A DNA stretch of 64,000 nt from Geobacter sp. SVR (GCF_016865365.1 NZ_AP024469.1:4494501-4558500); one strand, 5' to 3'; shown: positions 16,497 to 26,472, numbered from the stretch's first letter. Notes: generated by a model from the sequence alone, not told the origin. Numbers and translations: made by a program.

Positions 16497-17456
16497 TCAT
16501 GCCGTGGCAGACAGGATGCTGCTCACCGAACCGGAGGAAGAGTAGCCGGTGGAACTTTGCTGCATGTAGCTGCCCAGCGCGGCGGTGAGTATGCTTTTCA
16601 GGGTATCACTGGTGCTGGAATCCGACGTTGCGGATGACGATGTGCCCATGGCGTCGAGCATGGCCTGCAATGTCGCGGCAGCGGCATCATCCTGCGCGCT
16701 ATCCTGTGTACCGTCCTGCTGGGCATGCCTGTGTTCGCCCCCATGTGCCGGCCGCGAGGACATCTTTTCCTGAATGCCGGCAAAGACGCTGTTGGCCTCC
16801 GAAACGTTGCCCGAGTCCAGGGCATCGGACAGGCTCTGCAGATCCTTGCTGAACGGATCGTCGCTCCGGCCGCCATTGTGGGCCGACACATCCTTCTGCA
16901 AAGCGGCCAGCGCGTCCTTGGCACCGGACAGATCCCCCGATTGCAAGGCCGTGCCGAGGTCATCCATCAGCGATTTCGGGTTGGAGGATGTCGTGGTTGT
17001 GGTCGAACTCGTCTGCGACGCATTATCGAGCGCTGCCGCCAGTTCTGCCGGGCTGACCGTTCCATCCTTGTTGGTGTCCAGGGCATCGAAGATCGTGTCG
17101 GCATCGCTCTGGGACGAATCAGACGACGATTGGCCTTCCTCGGACGGCGGGGGACCGGGAGGCGGCCCCGAAGGGCGCATTCCCTGTGATTGCATCTGTT
17201 GTCCGGCCTTGGCAATGGCCGCGTCGGATTCAAGCCTGCTCACGGCTCCATCGCCGTCGGAATCGAGCTGCGAGAACATTTCGTCGACACTCGGTCCTCC
17301 CTGCTGATTGTCGCCCGATTTCGCCACCTGGCTCAACTCGTCCTTGGAAATGGAACCGTCATTGTTGCGGTCCGCCCGTTTGAACATCTCTTCCTGCATC
17401 TGCTTCAGCGCGGAGGCGCTCATTCCTCCTCCGACTCCGCTTACCGATCCCGTCAT
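16497..17456 (-). CDS. EF-hand calcium-binding protein
   Basis: A 319-residue protein with three EF-hand loops: DRNNDGSISKDEL (about residue 28), DSDGDGAVSRLES (about 68) and DTNKDGTVSPAEL (about 126), each with Asp/Asn at positions 1, 3 and 5 and Gly at 6. The rest is low complexity: a Pro-rich piece (PSGPPPGPPPSEE), Ser/Thr runs and a Ser/Gly-rich C-terminus. No signal peptide is seen. AAAGGAG ten bases ahead fixes the ATG; the open frame continues to 18380 but that part is antisense to the kinase gene. It is divergent from the two-component genes, with a shared 219-base promoter region. Confidence 0.85.
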   Translation of the reverse strand: MTGSVSGVGGGMSASALKQMQEEMFKRADRNNDGSISKDELSQVAKSGDNQQGGPSVDEMFSQLDSDGDGAVSRLESDAAIAKAGQQMQSQGMRPSGPPPGPPPSEEGQSSSDSSQSDADTIFDALDTNKDGTVSPAELAAALDNASQTSSTTTTTSSNPKSLMDDLGTALQSGDLSGAKDALAALQKDVSAHNGGRSDDPFSKDLQSLSDALDSGNVSEANSVFAGIQEKMSSRPAHGGEHRHAQQDGTQDSAQDDAAAATLQAMLDAMGTSSSATSDSSTSDTLKSILTAALGSYMQQSSTGYSSSGSVSSILSATA

Positions 17457-17675
17457 CTCATAGCTCCTTTCGTTCTCAAAGTGGCGGTCGCCGCATTCAA
17501 TCCTGCCCGCCCCACCTCCCCTCTCCTGCAGCCGGCAACCGTTTTCAGTAGCTCTTATCGGGTACAAATGAGGAAGAAATGTGCAAGAAATGAGGAAATT
17601 TTGGCGCTGCTGCGATCTGCGCATTTCAGGAGGACTCACCTGTGATAAGAATATCGTGTCCGGGAGGGATACCCA

Positions 17676-19121
17676 ATGCATGTCGGCGTACGCTACAAGC
17701 TGTTTCTGGCCATTTTGACGGCAGCCAGTCTGGCGGTCGTGAGCTCGGCCCTGATCACGAAATGGAGCATCGACAGGGGCTTTCTCAAGTTTATCAACGC
17801 CATGGACCAGTCCGGTCTGACCCGCCTGGCAGGTATGCTGGAAGAACGCTACCGCAGCGAACAAAGCTGGGACTTTCTGCGGAACGATCCGACACAGTGG
17901 CAGGCATTGATCGTCCGGTCCCTCCCGGAAGGAGCGCCCCTCCCCGCACTGCCTTTTGTGGAAGGGGCTGCTGCTCCGTCCCACAATAAAATGCCCCCCC
18001 CTTTCATGCGCCAGAAACCGCCGCACGCGTCCCACCACTTTGAGGCGCGCCTGTTTCTGCTTGATGCGGAACGGAGAACGGTGGCCGGCACCGCCTCCGT
18101 ACCGGCCGGCAATCCGGCGATACCGATCATGCATCAGGGGCGGGTGGCGGGCTATCTGGGGCTTCTGCCGCGCAGCAATCTGGCGGAGATGCCGCATCAG
18201 CGGTTTCTGAAAGAGCAGAAGCAGGGGCTTGCGCTCCAGGCCGCCGTGATTACGCTGCTTTCGGCCCTGTTGTCGCTGTTCATGGCGAAACGGCTGGTAC
18301 GGCCGCTGAATGAACTGGCACAGGCCACGCACCAGCTGGCGGCCGGTAGATTCGCGGTACGGGTGCCGGTCGGATCGCACGACGAGTTCGGCCAGCTGGC
18401 CATGGATTTCAATTCACTGGCCCTGTCGCTGGAGCAGAGCGAGCGATCGCGGCAGCAGTGGGTGGCCGACATCTCCCACGAGCTGAGAACGCCGCTCGCC
18501 ATCCTACGGGGCGAAATCGAGGCGCTCCAGGACGGTATCCGTCACCCTGACCGGGAGACGATCAGGTCCCTGCACAGCGAGGTGCTGCGCTTGGGCCGGC
18601 TGGTGGACGACCTGTATCAGTTGTCCCTGTCGGATGTGGGAGCACTTACCTACCGGAAACAGCATCTGAATCTGGTATCGTTGCTGGAGGAGGCCGTGGC
18701 GGCGTATCGGGCCGGATTTCACGCAAAGGAAGTGGAGATCGGGACGGAATTTTCCGCAGGGGGGGAGGTCATTTTCGGCGACCGGGAACGGCTGAGGCAA
18801 CTGTTTTCGAACCTGCTCGACAATTCGCTCAAATACACCGACAGCGGCGGCAGTGTGCGCATGACGCTGCAGCGGCACGAAGACCGGATCGTGATCGAAC
18901 TGGCTGATTCCGCTCCCGGCGTGCCGCAGTCTGAACTGGAACGGCTGTTCGATCGTCTTTACCGGGTCGAATCGTCACGCAGCCGTGCCACCGGGGGGGC
19001 CGGGCTGGGGCTGGCCATCTGCCGCAACATCGTGCAGGCGCACGGCGGCGAAATTATTGCCCAGGCATCGCCGCTCGGCGGCGTGTCGATCCGCATCGAA
19101 CTTCCGAGGGCATGGGAATGA
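17676..19121 (+). CDS. membrane sensor histidine kinase, BaeS-like
   Basis: A 481-residue kinase: transmembrane segment 1 (about 9-28), a periplasmic region of about 150 residues, segment 2 (about 185-207), a HAMP domain (RLVRPLNELAQATHQLAAGRFAV region), the phosphoacceptor DISHELRTP (His about 268) and an ATPase domain with NLLDNSLKYT, DSAPGVP and GGAGLGLAICRNIV. It overlaps the response regulator gene by ten bases. The pair resembles BaeSR-type envelope-stress systems and lies divergent to an EF-hand protein gene; the signal is unknown. Confidence 0.92.
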   Translation: MHVGVRYKLFLAILTAASLAVVSSALITKWSIDRGFLKFINAMDQSGLTRLAGMLEERYRSEQSWDFLRNDPTQWQALIVRSLPEGAPLPALPFVEGAAAPSHNKMPPPFMRQKPPHASHHFEARLFLLDAERRTVAGTASVPAGNPAIPIMHQGRVAGYLGLLPRSNLAEMPHQRFLKEQKQGLALQAAVITLLSALLSLFMAKRLVRPLNELAQATHQLAAGRFAVRVPVGSHDEFGQLAMDFNSLALSLEQSERSRQQWVADISHELRTPLAILRGEIEALQDGIRHPDRETIRSLHSEVLRLGRLVDDLYQLSLSDVGALTYRKQHLNLVSLLEEAVAAYRAGFHAKEVEIGTEFSAGGEVIFGDRERLRQLFSNLLDNSLKYTDSGGSVRMTLQRHEDRIVIELADSAPGVPQSELERLFDRLYRVESSRSRATGGAGLGLAICRNIVQAHGGEIIAQASPLGGVSIRIELPRAWE

Positions 19122-19807
19122 GCATGGGCGACATGATTCTGATTGTCGAAGATGAAGAGAAACTGGCCGGCCTGATGGCGGATTATCTCAGGCAGGATGG
19201 CTTCAGGACCGCCAGCCTGAATAACGGTGCGGAGGTAACGGATTGGGTGCGGGAGCACAAACCTGCGCTTGTGCTGCTGGATGTGATGCTGCCGGGCAAG
19301 AGCGGCTTCGACGTCTGCCGGGAGCTGCGCTCTTTTTCCGACGTACCCGTGATCATGACCACCGCCAGGATCGAAGAAATCGACCGCCTGCTCGGCCTGG
19401 GGCTGGGGGCGGATGATTATATCTGCAAACCGTTCAGTCCCCGTGAAGTGGTGGCGCGGGTCAAGGCCGTGCTGAGACGGCTCGGCGGGGGCAAGGCCGT
19501 GCCGGCCCAAGGGCTTCAACTCGACGAAGCACGCCACCTGGCGGTGCTTGACGGACAGATTCTCGATCTGACCTTTGTCGAGTTCAAGCTGCTGCACTTT
19601 CTGGCTACGCACCAGGGCAGGATTTACGGACGGCAGCAATTGATGGATCACATCTATCCCGACGAACGGGTCGTGGCCGACCGGACCATTGACAGCCATA
19701 TCAAGAAACTGCGCAAGAAACTGGCTGCGGCCAGCCCGGAGACCGAGTTCATCCAGTCGGTGTACGGCGTCGGCTACAAATTTGAAAAAGGGCACCGCTC
19801 AGGGTGA
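19112..19807 (+). CDS. OmpR-family response regulator, BaeR-like
   Basis: A 231-residue regulator: receiver domain with acidic pocket VEDEE, phosphoacceptor Asp in LVLLDVMLPG (about 57) and Lys in ICKPFSPRE (about 108), then a winged-helix DNA-binding domain (about 130-228) with LTFVEFKLLHFLA and DSHIKKLRKKL. Its start overlaps the kinase gene (translational coupling). Several ATGs lie close together; the first, 19112, follows CGAGGGC. It is convergent with phoU, with 25 bases between and no clear terminator. Confidence 0.92.
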   Translation: MGMSMGDMILIVEDEEKLAGLMADYLRQDGFRTASLNNGAEVTDWVREHKPALVLLDVMLPGKSGFDVCRELRSFSDVPVIMTTARIEEIDRLLGLGLGADDYICKPFSPREVVARVKAVLRRLGGGKAVPAQGLQLDEARHLAVLDGQILDLTFVEFKLLHFLATHQGRIYGRQQLMDHIYPDERVVADRTIDSHIKKLRKKLAAASPETEFIQSVYGVGYKFEKGHRSG

Positions 19808-19832
19808 GCCGATGCCCGGGATGCGGCAATTG

Positions 19833-20504
19833 TCAGGCGATGGTGTGGCGGATATCCTTGCCCTTGACCATGAAGATCACCATTTCGGCGATATTGGTGG
19901 CATGATCGGCGATCCGCTCCAGATACTTGGAGATGTGGGTCAGCTTGATGGCGCGCGAGATGGTCTGGGGGTCCTCGATCATGAAGGTCAGGAGTTCGCG
20001 CTGGATCTGCAGATTGAGTTCGTCCACACACTGGTCATCCTGACAGACCTTGACCGCCAGCTCGGCATCACCCCGCACAAAGGCGTCCAACGCCTCTTTC
20101 AGCATGATCTCTGCGTAGCGTGCCATGCGGGGGATATCGATATAGGGTTTCAGCGGCGGGTCCACATTCAGCTCGCGGGCTCGTTTGGCGATGTTGGCGC
20201 ACTGGTCGCCGATCCGCTCCAAGTCGGTCACGATCTTGAGCGCCAGGGTGATGAAGCGCAGGTCCCGGGCTGCGGGCTGGCGCAGTGCCAGAAGCTCCAG
20301 GCACTTCTCGTCAATGCCCACCTCCAGCGTGTTGACCTCGTGGTCGGAAGCGATCACCTGCTCGGCCAGCGTGGTATCGCGGTCCACCAGGGATTTCACG
20401 GATGATGCGATCATCATCTCGACCTTGCCCCCCATTGCCAGAATCCTGGTGCGCAGTTCGTTCAGTTCCGCATCGTACGATGCGCTGATGTGTACACGTT
20501 CCAT
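19833..20504 (-). CDS. phoU: phosphate signalling protein PhoU
   Basis: A 223-residue all-helical protein with two copies of the PhoU three-helix bundle; the family's metal-contact pattern is seen in ITLALKIVTDLERIGDQCANIA and in THISKYLERIADHATNIAEMV. PhoU couples the state of the Pst transporter to PhoR, keeping the Pho response off when phosphate is plentiful. The ATG overlaps the pstB stop (TAATG). Last gene of the phoB-phoR-pstSCAB-phoU block. Confidence 0.96.
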   Translation of the reverse strand: MERVHISASYDAELNELRTRILAMGGKVEMMIASSVKSLVDRDTTLAEQVIASDHEVNTLEVGIDEKCLELLALRQPAARDLRFITLALKIVTDLERIGDQCANIAKRARELNVDPPLKPYIDIPRMARYAEIMLKEALDAFVRGDAELAVKVCQDDQCVDELNLQIQRELLTFMIEDPQTISRAIKLTHISKYLERIADHATNIAEMVIFMVKGKDIRHTIA

Positions 20505-21286
20505 TAGCCGAATCTCCCTGTAATGTAATCCTCGGTCTGCTTTTTCTCCGGGTTGGTGAATATCTTCCTGGTTGGTCCCACCTCGATCAGTTCTCCCAGA
20601 TAGAAGAAGCCGGTTACATCCGAGACGCGGGCCGCCTGCTGCATGTTATGGGTGACGATGATGATGGTGTATTTTTCCTTCAGCTCCTCGATCAGCTCCT
20701 CGATCTTGAGGGTCGAGATCGGGTCGAGCGCCGAGCAGGGCTCGTCCATCAGGATGATCTCGGGATTCACGGCAATGGCGCGGGCGATACAGATGCGCTG
20801 GGCCTGGCCGCCTGAAAGCCCCAGGGCCGAATCGTGCAGGCGGTCCTTGACCTCGTTCCAGATGGCGGCTGCCCGCAGGCTCCGCTCGACCGTCTCGTCC
20901 AGTTCGGCCTTGTTGTTGTTGCCGGCAATGCGCAGCCCGTAGACGATGTTTTCGTAGATCGACTTCGGAAACGGATTGGATTGCTGGAATACCATCCCGA
21001 TCCGGCGGCGCAGGCTGATCACGTCGGTGGCCGGATCATTGATCTCTTCGCCATCGAGGCGGATGCTCCCCTCGATCCTGACCGTGTCGATCAGGTCGTT
21101 CATGCGGTTGAAGCAGCGCAGCAGGGTCGATTTTCCGCAGCCCGAGGGGCCGATGAAAGCGGTCACCTGGTTGCGGTGGGTATCAATGTTGATGTTCCTG
21201 AGCGCCTGTTTTTCCCCGTAAAACAGATTGAGATCGCGAACCGAGATGATGGGCGGTTTTGCTGCGTTGTCGGTCTGTTCTGTCAT
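20504..21286 (-). CDS. pstB: phosphate ABC transporter ATP-binding protein
   Basis: The 260-residue ATPase of the high-affinity phosphate importer: Walker [21 protein letters not shown]-loop [16 protein letters not shown], signature [14 protein letters not shown], Walker [13 protein letters not shown] and switch His in [13 protein letters not shown], all as in PstB. It lies between pstA and phoU; its stop overlaps the phoU start. Confidence 0.97.
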   Translation of the reverse strand: MTEQTDNAAKPPIISVRDLNLFYGEKQALRNINIDTHRNQVTAFIGPSGCGKSTLLRCFNRMNDLIDTVRIEGSIRLDGEEINDPATDVISLRRRIGMVFQQSNPFPKSIYENIVYGLRIAGNNNKAELDETVERSLRAAAIWNEVKDRLHDSALGLSGGQAQRICIARAIAVNPEIILMDEPCSALDPISTLKIEELIEELKEKYTIIIVTHNMQQAARVSDVTGFFYLGELIEVGPTRKIFTNPEKKQTEDYITGRFG

Positions 21287-21320
21287 AATGCTGGTATCCT
21301 CGAAAAGCGTGTTAATGCCG

Positions 21321-22919
21321 TCAGAAGCTGGCTGTGGTGTATTTCTTGCGCATCCGGTTGCGCAGTGTGATGGCGGTGCTGCAGGCGACGATCACGATGG
21401 CAAGCAGCAGAAGCGTGGTGATGTAAACCATCGGCTTGGCTGCCTCCACATTCGGTGACTGGAATCCCACGTCATAGATGTGGAAGCCCAGGTGCATGAA
21501 TTTGCGGTCCATGTGGAAAAAGGGGAAATTGCCGTCAAAGGGGAGCGACGGCGCCAGTTTGACCACCCCCACCACCATCAACGGCGCCACCTCTCCGGCG
21601 GCGCGCGCCATGGCCAGGATCAGGCCGGTCATGATGCCGGGAGTTGCCATGGGCAGCAGGATCTTGGTGAGAGTCTGGAAGCGGGTGGCGCCCAGGGCCA
21701 GGGAACCCTCGCGGATGCCGCGCGGTATGGAGGCCAGCGACTCCTCGGTGGCCACGATCACCACCGGCACGGTCAACAGCGCCAGGGTCAGGCTCGACCA
21801 GAGGATGCCGCCGGTTCCAAAAGTGGGGGTGGGCAGCCGTTCAGGGAAAAACAGCCGATCAATGCCGCCGCCGACGCCGTAGACGAAGAAGCCGAGACCG
21901 AACACGCCGTACACGATGGAGGGCACGCCGGCCAGGTTATTGACCGCAATCCGCACCATGCGGGTCATGAAGCCGTCGTGGGCGTACTCCCGCAGATAGA
22001 TGGCCGCAACCACACCGAAGGGAAGCGAGAACACGCTCATCAGCAACACCATCATTACCGTGCCGAAGATGGCCGGGAAAAGCCCCCCTTCGGTATTGGA
22101 TTCCCGCGGGTCGTCCAGGAGCAGTTCCCTGACCTTGCCGACATAGGCGGCTGCCTTGCCGATGACGGACATGCTGTTGGGAAACTGGAAGCGGACGATG
22201 TCCACCAGGGGAATCTCCTTGACCGCACCGGCGGCATCCTTCATCTGGACCGTATTGCGGGCGGTGTCGGCGTGTCGGGCGCCGAGCTGGTCGTTCTGGG
22301 TATTGAATTCCGCCAGCAGTTTCTCGCGCTCGCCGGTCAGTTCGGCGATTTCGCCGGCCTGCTGCTCCCGCCCCTTGTATTCCAGCCTGAGAACCTTCAG
22401 CCGCAAGCGTTCGGCCCGCTCGTTGAGGCTGTTCATCCGCGAACGCAGGCCCTCTTCGGCCGCCAATTTTTCCTTCACCTGTGCAAGGGCCTTTTCGACC
22501 GCGCGGGGCAGATCCTTGTCGCTGCCCGCATTCATTCCCTCAGCGGAAAGCCCGGCCACGAAACCGACGAAGTTTCCATGCTCCCTGCGTTCCAGCAGCA
22601 CCGCGTCGGCAGGAACGCTGCGGGCAACGATATCCTGCTGATCGATCCAGCGGAAGTCCTGTCCGTACAGGTCACGGTTCGAGACCTTGAGCTGCAGGCG
22701 ATGGGCGCCGTTGACCGGGTTGCGGTCCTTGGCCATGACCTGTCCCAGCAGCACGCTGCCGTCCTTCAGCTCGAAGCGTACCAGGTCCCGGGGCCAGAAG
22801 AAGCCGAGCCCGTTGAAGAACACCACCCCGATCAGAGTGAGGGTCATGACCAGTATCACCGCCAGTGAGGCACCTGTAAACAGCACATAGGGCTCACCGG
22901 TTTTCCAGAATTTCGTCAT
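21321..22919 (-). CDS. pstA: phosphate ABC transporter permease PstA, large form
   Basis: A 532-residue permease. After the first membrane segment (about 16-37) comes a soluble insert of about 240 residues containing a long Glu/Leu/Arg coiled coil (about 125-200), then the ordinary permease domain with six or so segments and the ABC-contact motif [14 protein letters not shown]. Usual PstA is about 280-300 residues. The ATG at 22919 has GAGGA about nine bases ahead; an upstream in-frame start would add 17 poorly conserved residues. A 263-base gap with a large inverted repeat separates it from pstC. Confidence 0.92.
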   Translation of the reverse strand: MTKFWKTGEPYVLFTGASLAVILVMTLTLIGVVFFNGLGFFWPRDLVRFELKDGSVLLGQVMAKDRNPVNGAHRLQLKVSNRDLYGQDFRWIDQQDIVARSVPADAVLLERREHGNFVGFVAGLSAEGMNAGSDKDLPRAVEKALAQVKEKLAAEEGLRSRMNSLNERAERLRLKVLRLEYKGREQQAGEIAELTGEREKLLAEFNTQNDQLGARHADTARNTVQMKDAAGAVKEIPLVDIVRFQFPNSMSVIGKAAAYVGKVRELLLDDPRESNTEGGLFPAIFGTVMMVLLMSVFSLPFGVVAAIYLREYAHDGFMTRMVRIAVNNLAGVPSIVYGVFGLGFFVYGVGGGIDRLFFPERLPTPTFGTGGILWSSLTLALLTVPVVIVATEESLASIPRGIREGSLALGATRFQTLTKILLPMATPGIMTGLILAMARAAGEVAPLMVVGVVKLAPSLPFDGNFPFFHMDRKFMHLGFHIYDVGFQSPNVEAAKPMVYITTLLLLAIVIVACSTAITLRNRMRKKYTTASF

Positions 22920-22981
22920 TGCATATCCTCGTATGCGAAGTTGTTGAATAGAAGCACTGCCTGCAGCCATTGCGCCATTGA

Positions 22982-23156
22982 GTCTGAATCCGCGTCGCCG
23001 GACGGCCTGTGCGCCTGAAAGAAGCCGGGGCCCGCCGTCACCGTACTGTTACAGTCGCTGGAGCGGCCGGCCCGTCGCCGGAATGTCTCGAACCGCCGGA
23101 ATGCAGGGGCAGAGGCCTTTCAGGCGTACAGGACGGGAGGTGGCGTGGATTCAGAC
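22982..23156. repeat. long imperfect inverted repeat between pstC and pstA
   Basis: The 40-base left arm (22982-23021, beginning GTCTGAATCCGCG and ending GCGCCTGAAAG) is repeated inverted at 23117-23156 (CTTTCAGGCGTACAGG ... GGATTCAGAC) with few mismatches, enclosing a GC-rich 95-base centre with direct repeats of CGCCGGAATG (23085 and 23095 regions). In the pst transcript it would fold into a large hairpin. Confidence 0.7.
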
Positions 23157-23182
23157 GTTCCCGGACTCAGCCGCCGCACGGC

Positions 23183-25408
23183 TCAATATCGGCCGTACTT
23201 CTTGCGGAAGCGCTGACGCAGCGCCTCGGCAGCCGTGTTGATGATAAAGGTGAAGACGAACAGCAGCACCGCAGACAGAAACAAGGTCCGATAGAGCGAG
23301 CTGTTCAGCGGCGCCTCGGGTATCTCCACCGCGATATTGGCCGAAAGCGAACGCAGTCCGTTGAATACGCTCCAGCTCATGATCGGGGTGTTGCCGGTGG
23401 CCATCAGTACGATCATGGTTTCGCCCACGGCGCGGCCGAAGCCGATCATGACGGCCGAAAACACCCCCGGCAGGGCCGAAGGGAGCACCACCCGCCAGGC
23501 GGTCTGCCAGCGGCTGGCGCCCAGGGCCAGGGAGGCGGCCGAAAGATTGCGCGGCACATTGGAGAGCGCATCTTCGGCAATGGTGAAGATGATCGGGATC
23601 ACGGCAAAACCGAGAGCGATGGCGATGATCATGCTGTTGCGCTGGTCGTAGCGGATGCCCATGGTGCTGAACAGCCACTGTTTGAAATCCCCGCCAAAGC
23701 AGTACGTCTCCACCACCCCTCCCAGCAGGTAGGAGAGGCAGATGCCGATCAGCACCACCGGCACCAGCAGGGCGAATTCGTTGCCGCGCAGCATCCGTCC
23801 CAGCTTGGAATAGGGCTTGATCTGACGCCAGAAGATGATCGTCACCAACAGCATCAGCGGGATCAGCACGATGCTGGTGAAGAAGGCCAGTACCACCTGG
23901 TCGATCAGCGGAGCCAGCCAGAGTCCTGCCAGGAAGCCGACCACCACCGACGGGATGGCGGCCATGATCTCGACCACCGGTTTGACCCGCCCCTTAAGGG
24001 TCGGCGACATGAACTGGCTGGTGTAGAGCGCGCCGAACAGCGCCAGCGGCACGGCAAACAGCATGGCGAACAATGTCGCTTTGATCGTGCCGAATACCAG
24101 CGGCACCAGGCTCATCTTCGGCTCGTAATCGTCGGTGGCTGCCGAGGACTGCCAGACAAACTCGGGCCGCTCATAGCCCTCGTACCACACCTTGCGGAAC
24201 AGGGTGCCGAACGACACATCGGGATGCGGGATGTCCAGCTTCCACACGTGCAGCTTTCCCGCCTTGTCCAGCACGCACAGGGCATGCCCCTGGGGAGAGA
24301 GCGCCATCATTGCCGCCGACTGGGCAACGCGCAACGTCAACAGGCTTCGTTCAGCGGTGGTATGGTCGATATGGATCGTGCCGCGGTCATCGGCAGACAC
24401 CAGTGATTTGTCCCGGGGTGAAGCGATGATTCCGGTTATCGCTGCGGCATGCGGTCGCAAGGGATGGATGCGGGTCAGGCTCTTGTCGTCCCCTGAGCCG
24501 GAAGTCCTGACCGGGAACCACGTTGAGACGGCTCCGCTGCTGTCGCCGATGGCGACCGAGATGCCCCCCTGTACCAGGGTCAGCGCCGTGACCGGCCGTT
24601 TGTCCGCGGTTACATTGACGGTTTCGACCAGCCGGGCCTGCCCCGCTTCGGCGATGTCCCAGCGCAGCAGCTCGCCCCGCTCGGTGCCAGCGTACAGGTA
24701 ATGTCCCTTCTGGTCCACTGCTGCGGCCGAAATGGGCGCCGGTGCGGCGTCCTTGAGTTCAACCCTGCTGTTGTTCACCTTCTCGTTGCCGAGAAAATCC
24801 TTCTCCACCACACGATGCGTCACCAGCACCCCGTGAGGGGTCAGATCGACGCGTACGACCCCCTTGCCTTCGATGGCACGCACAAAGGAGCGTTGCGGAA
24901 CAGGAGTCTGCGGCGGAAAGGACATCTCCGTATTTTCGGCAATCGTGTGGGAAACCGCGGTGGAATGGTCCCCTTTCCGTTCGTACCCGAACGAAACGGC
25001 CAGCGACGTCACTGCGCCGTTGTCCCACAGCAGATTACAGGTACTGCTGCCGTTCCGGTCGATGGAAACGACCTTATGCCCCGGCGCAGGGGCTCCCGGA
25101 ACCCTCATGCTCTCCACGACCGCACCGGTGGCAGTGTCGATTATGTGAAGGGTCCCCTCCTGGTCGATCGTGAATACCCGTTGCCGAGTTTCGTCGATGC
25201 CGAGGGCCAGCGGCTGGCCGGTCTGGGACGCAAGCTGCGGAGCGGCCACCGCGGTTGCTCCGGGGGGGAAGAAGAGCGGCAGGGCGACCTGGGCGATCAT
25301 CACCAGGATCCAGACAACCGACACGATCACCAGCACTCCGCCGATTTTGATCAGCCATTCGGCAATACGGTCACGACGGCGCGAAGCTAGGGTAAAGTTT
25401 TTTTTCAT
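23183..25408 (-). CDS. pstC: phosphate ABC transporter permease PstC, large form
   Basis: A 741-residue permease subunit. Segment 1 (about 18-42) is followed by an insert of roughly 380 residues with repeated beta-strand blocks of beta-propeller type (for example KVVSIDRNGSSTCNLLWDNG, AITGIIASPRDKSLVSADD, MMALSPQGHALCVLD), then the permease domain with five to six segments and the motif AASLALGASRWQTAWRVVLP. Normal PstC is about 300 residues. The ATG at 25408 is chosen; a TTG six codons upstream is possible. A terminator hairpin separates it from pstS. Confidence 0.92.
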   Translation of the reverse strand: MKKNFTLASRRRDRIAEWLIKIGGVLVIVSVVWILVMIAQVALPLFFPPGATAVAAPQLASQTGQPLALGIDETRQRVFTIDQEGTLHIIDTATGAVVESMRVPGAPAPGHKVVSIDRNGSSTCNLLWDNGAVTSLAVSFGYERKGDHSTAVSHTIAENTEMSFPPQTPVPQRSFVRAIEGKGVVRVDLTPHGVLVTHRVVEKDFLGNEKVNNSRVELKDAAPAPISAAAVDQKGHYLYAGTERGELLRWDIAEAGQARLVETVNVTADKRPVTALTLVQGGISVAIGDSSGAVSTWFPVRTSGSGDDKSLTRIHPLRPHAAAITGIIASPRDKSLVSADDRGTIHIDHTTAERSLLTLRVAQSAAMMALSPQGHALCVLDKAGKLHVWKLDIPHPDVSFGTLFRKVWYEGYERPEFVWQSSAATDDYEPKMSLVPLVFGTIKATLFAMLFAVPLALFGALYTSQFMSPTLKGRVKPVVEIMAAIPSVVVGFLAGLWLAPLIDQVVLAFFTSIVLIPLMLLVTIIFWRQIKPYSKLGRMLRGNEFALLVPVVLIGICLSYLLGGVVETYCFGGDFKQWLFSTMGIRYDQRNSMIIAIALGFAVIPIIFTIAEDALSNVPRNLSAASLALGASRWQTAWRVVLPSALPGVFSAVMIGFGRAVGETMIVLMATGNTPIMSWSVFNGLRSLSANIAVEIPEAPLNSSLYRTLFLSAVLLFVFTFIINTAAEALRQRFRKKYGRY

Positions 25409-25424
25409 TATGACAGGTCCGGGC

Positions 25425-25454
25425 AAAAAAATTCCCCTCCCTGGCGGGAGGGGA
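25425..25454 (-). terminator. terminator or attenuator between pstS and pstC
   Basis: On the minus strand TCCCCTCCC-GCCA-GGGAGGGGA is followed by ATTTTTTTGCC, a good rho-independent terminator inside the operon. Partial read-through would give much more PstS than transporter. Confidence 0.8.
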
Positions 25455-25477
25455 TCGTACGGTTTGCGATGCGATGC

Positions 25478-26443
25478 TTATTTCAGGTGCTTGAGCTGGT
25501 CTGCGGCCAGGTTGGCGGTCAGGGGATCATAACCGTCCTTCACGACGATCTCCTGGCCTTCCTTGGACAGCACATACTTCAGGAACTCTTCCACCACTTT
25601 GGGCAACGGTTCGCCCGGCTTCTTGGCCACGTAGATGTAGAGCATGCGGCTCATGGGATATTTGCCGGCAAGTACGTTCTGGTAGGTTGCTTCGGCCACG
25701 GGGCCACCCTTCTTGTCGGAAAGGGGTACGGCGCGTACGCCCGAGGTGGCATAGCCGATACCGGAATAGCCAATGCCGCCCAGGTCCCTGGCAACTCCTT
25801 CAACAACCGAAGCAGAACCGGGCTGTTCCTTTACCGTGGGCTTATAGTCGCCATTCTTGAGGGCGTGCTCCTTGAAATAACCATAGGTACCCGAGGCGGA
25901 GTTGCGGCCATAGAGGCTGATCGGCATGGCTGCCAGCTTCCCGGTCACCCCGAGCTGGCCCCAGGTAGTGGCTTCGGGCAGTCCGCGTTTGTGGGTCTTG
26001 GAGAAAATCGCATCCACTTCGTCCAGCGACAGGCTCTTGATCGGGTTGTCCTTGTTGACGAACACGGCCAGCGAGTCCAGTGCCACGCCGATCTTGGTCG
26101 GCTTGTAGCCGAATTTCTTCTCGAACTGCTCGATTTCGGAGCTCTTCATCTCGCGGGACATGGGGCCGAGCTGGGAGGTGCCGGCGATCAGGGCCGGTGG
26201 CGCGGTACCGGAGCCCTTGCCCTCGATCTGGATGTTGACGCTCGGGTATTTCTTCTTGAAACCTTCGGCCCAGTAGGTCATCAGGTTATTGAGGGTGTCC
26301 GAGCCGACGCTGTTCAGGTTGCCGGACACACCGGCCGTGCTTTTGTAGGTCGGGATCTTGGCATCGACCTTCACTTTTTCGGCATGTGCCGCCGCTACCG
26401 TTGAAAGCAGCAGCAGAGCGGTTGCAACTGTCTTCTTCAACAT
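25478..26443 (-). CDS. pstS: phosphate-binding periplasmic protein PstS
   Basis: A 321-residue solute-binding protein with a signal peptide (cleavage after AAAHA) and the PstS pattern: NSVGSDTLNNLMTYWAEGF, QIEGKGSGTAPPALIAGTSQ, GPMSREMKSSEIEQFEK, YGRNSASGTYGYFKEHAL and IGYSGIGYATSGVRAV, which supply the Ser/Thr/Arg phosphate ligands. It captures phosphate for PstCAB. GGAGGAAC precedes the start. A promoter with an 11-base-period repeat lies upstream. Confidence 0.96.
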   Translation of the reverse strand: MLKKTVATALLLLSTVAAAHAEKVKVDAKIPTYKSTAGVSGNLNSVGSDTLNNLMTYWAEGFKKKYPSVNIQIEGKGSGTAPPALIAGTSQLGPMSREMKSSEIEQFEKKFGYKPTKIGVALDSLAVFVNKDNPIKSLSLDEVDAIFSKTHKRGLPEATTWGQLGVTGKLAAMPISLYGRNSASGTYGYFKEHALKNGDYKPTVKEQPGSASVVEGVARDLGGIGYSGIGYATSGVRAVPLSDKKGGPVAEATYQNVLAGKYPMSRMLYIYVAKKPGEPLPKVVEEFLKYVLSKEGQEIVVKDGYDPLTANLAADQLKHLK

Positions 26444-26472
26444 AAACTGTTCCTCCTTGTGGTGTGTTACAA

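Noticed and set aside
17457-18380. Extension of the EF-hand frame upstream of its ATG
   Set aside because: This part is antisense to the histidine kinase and lies before a good ribosome site at the chosen ATG.
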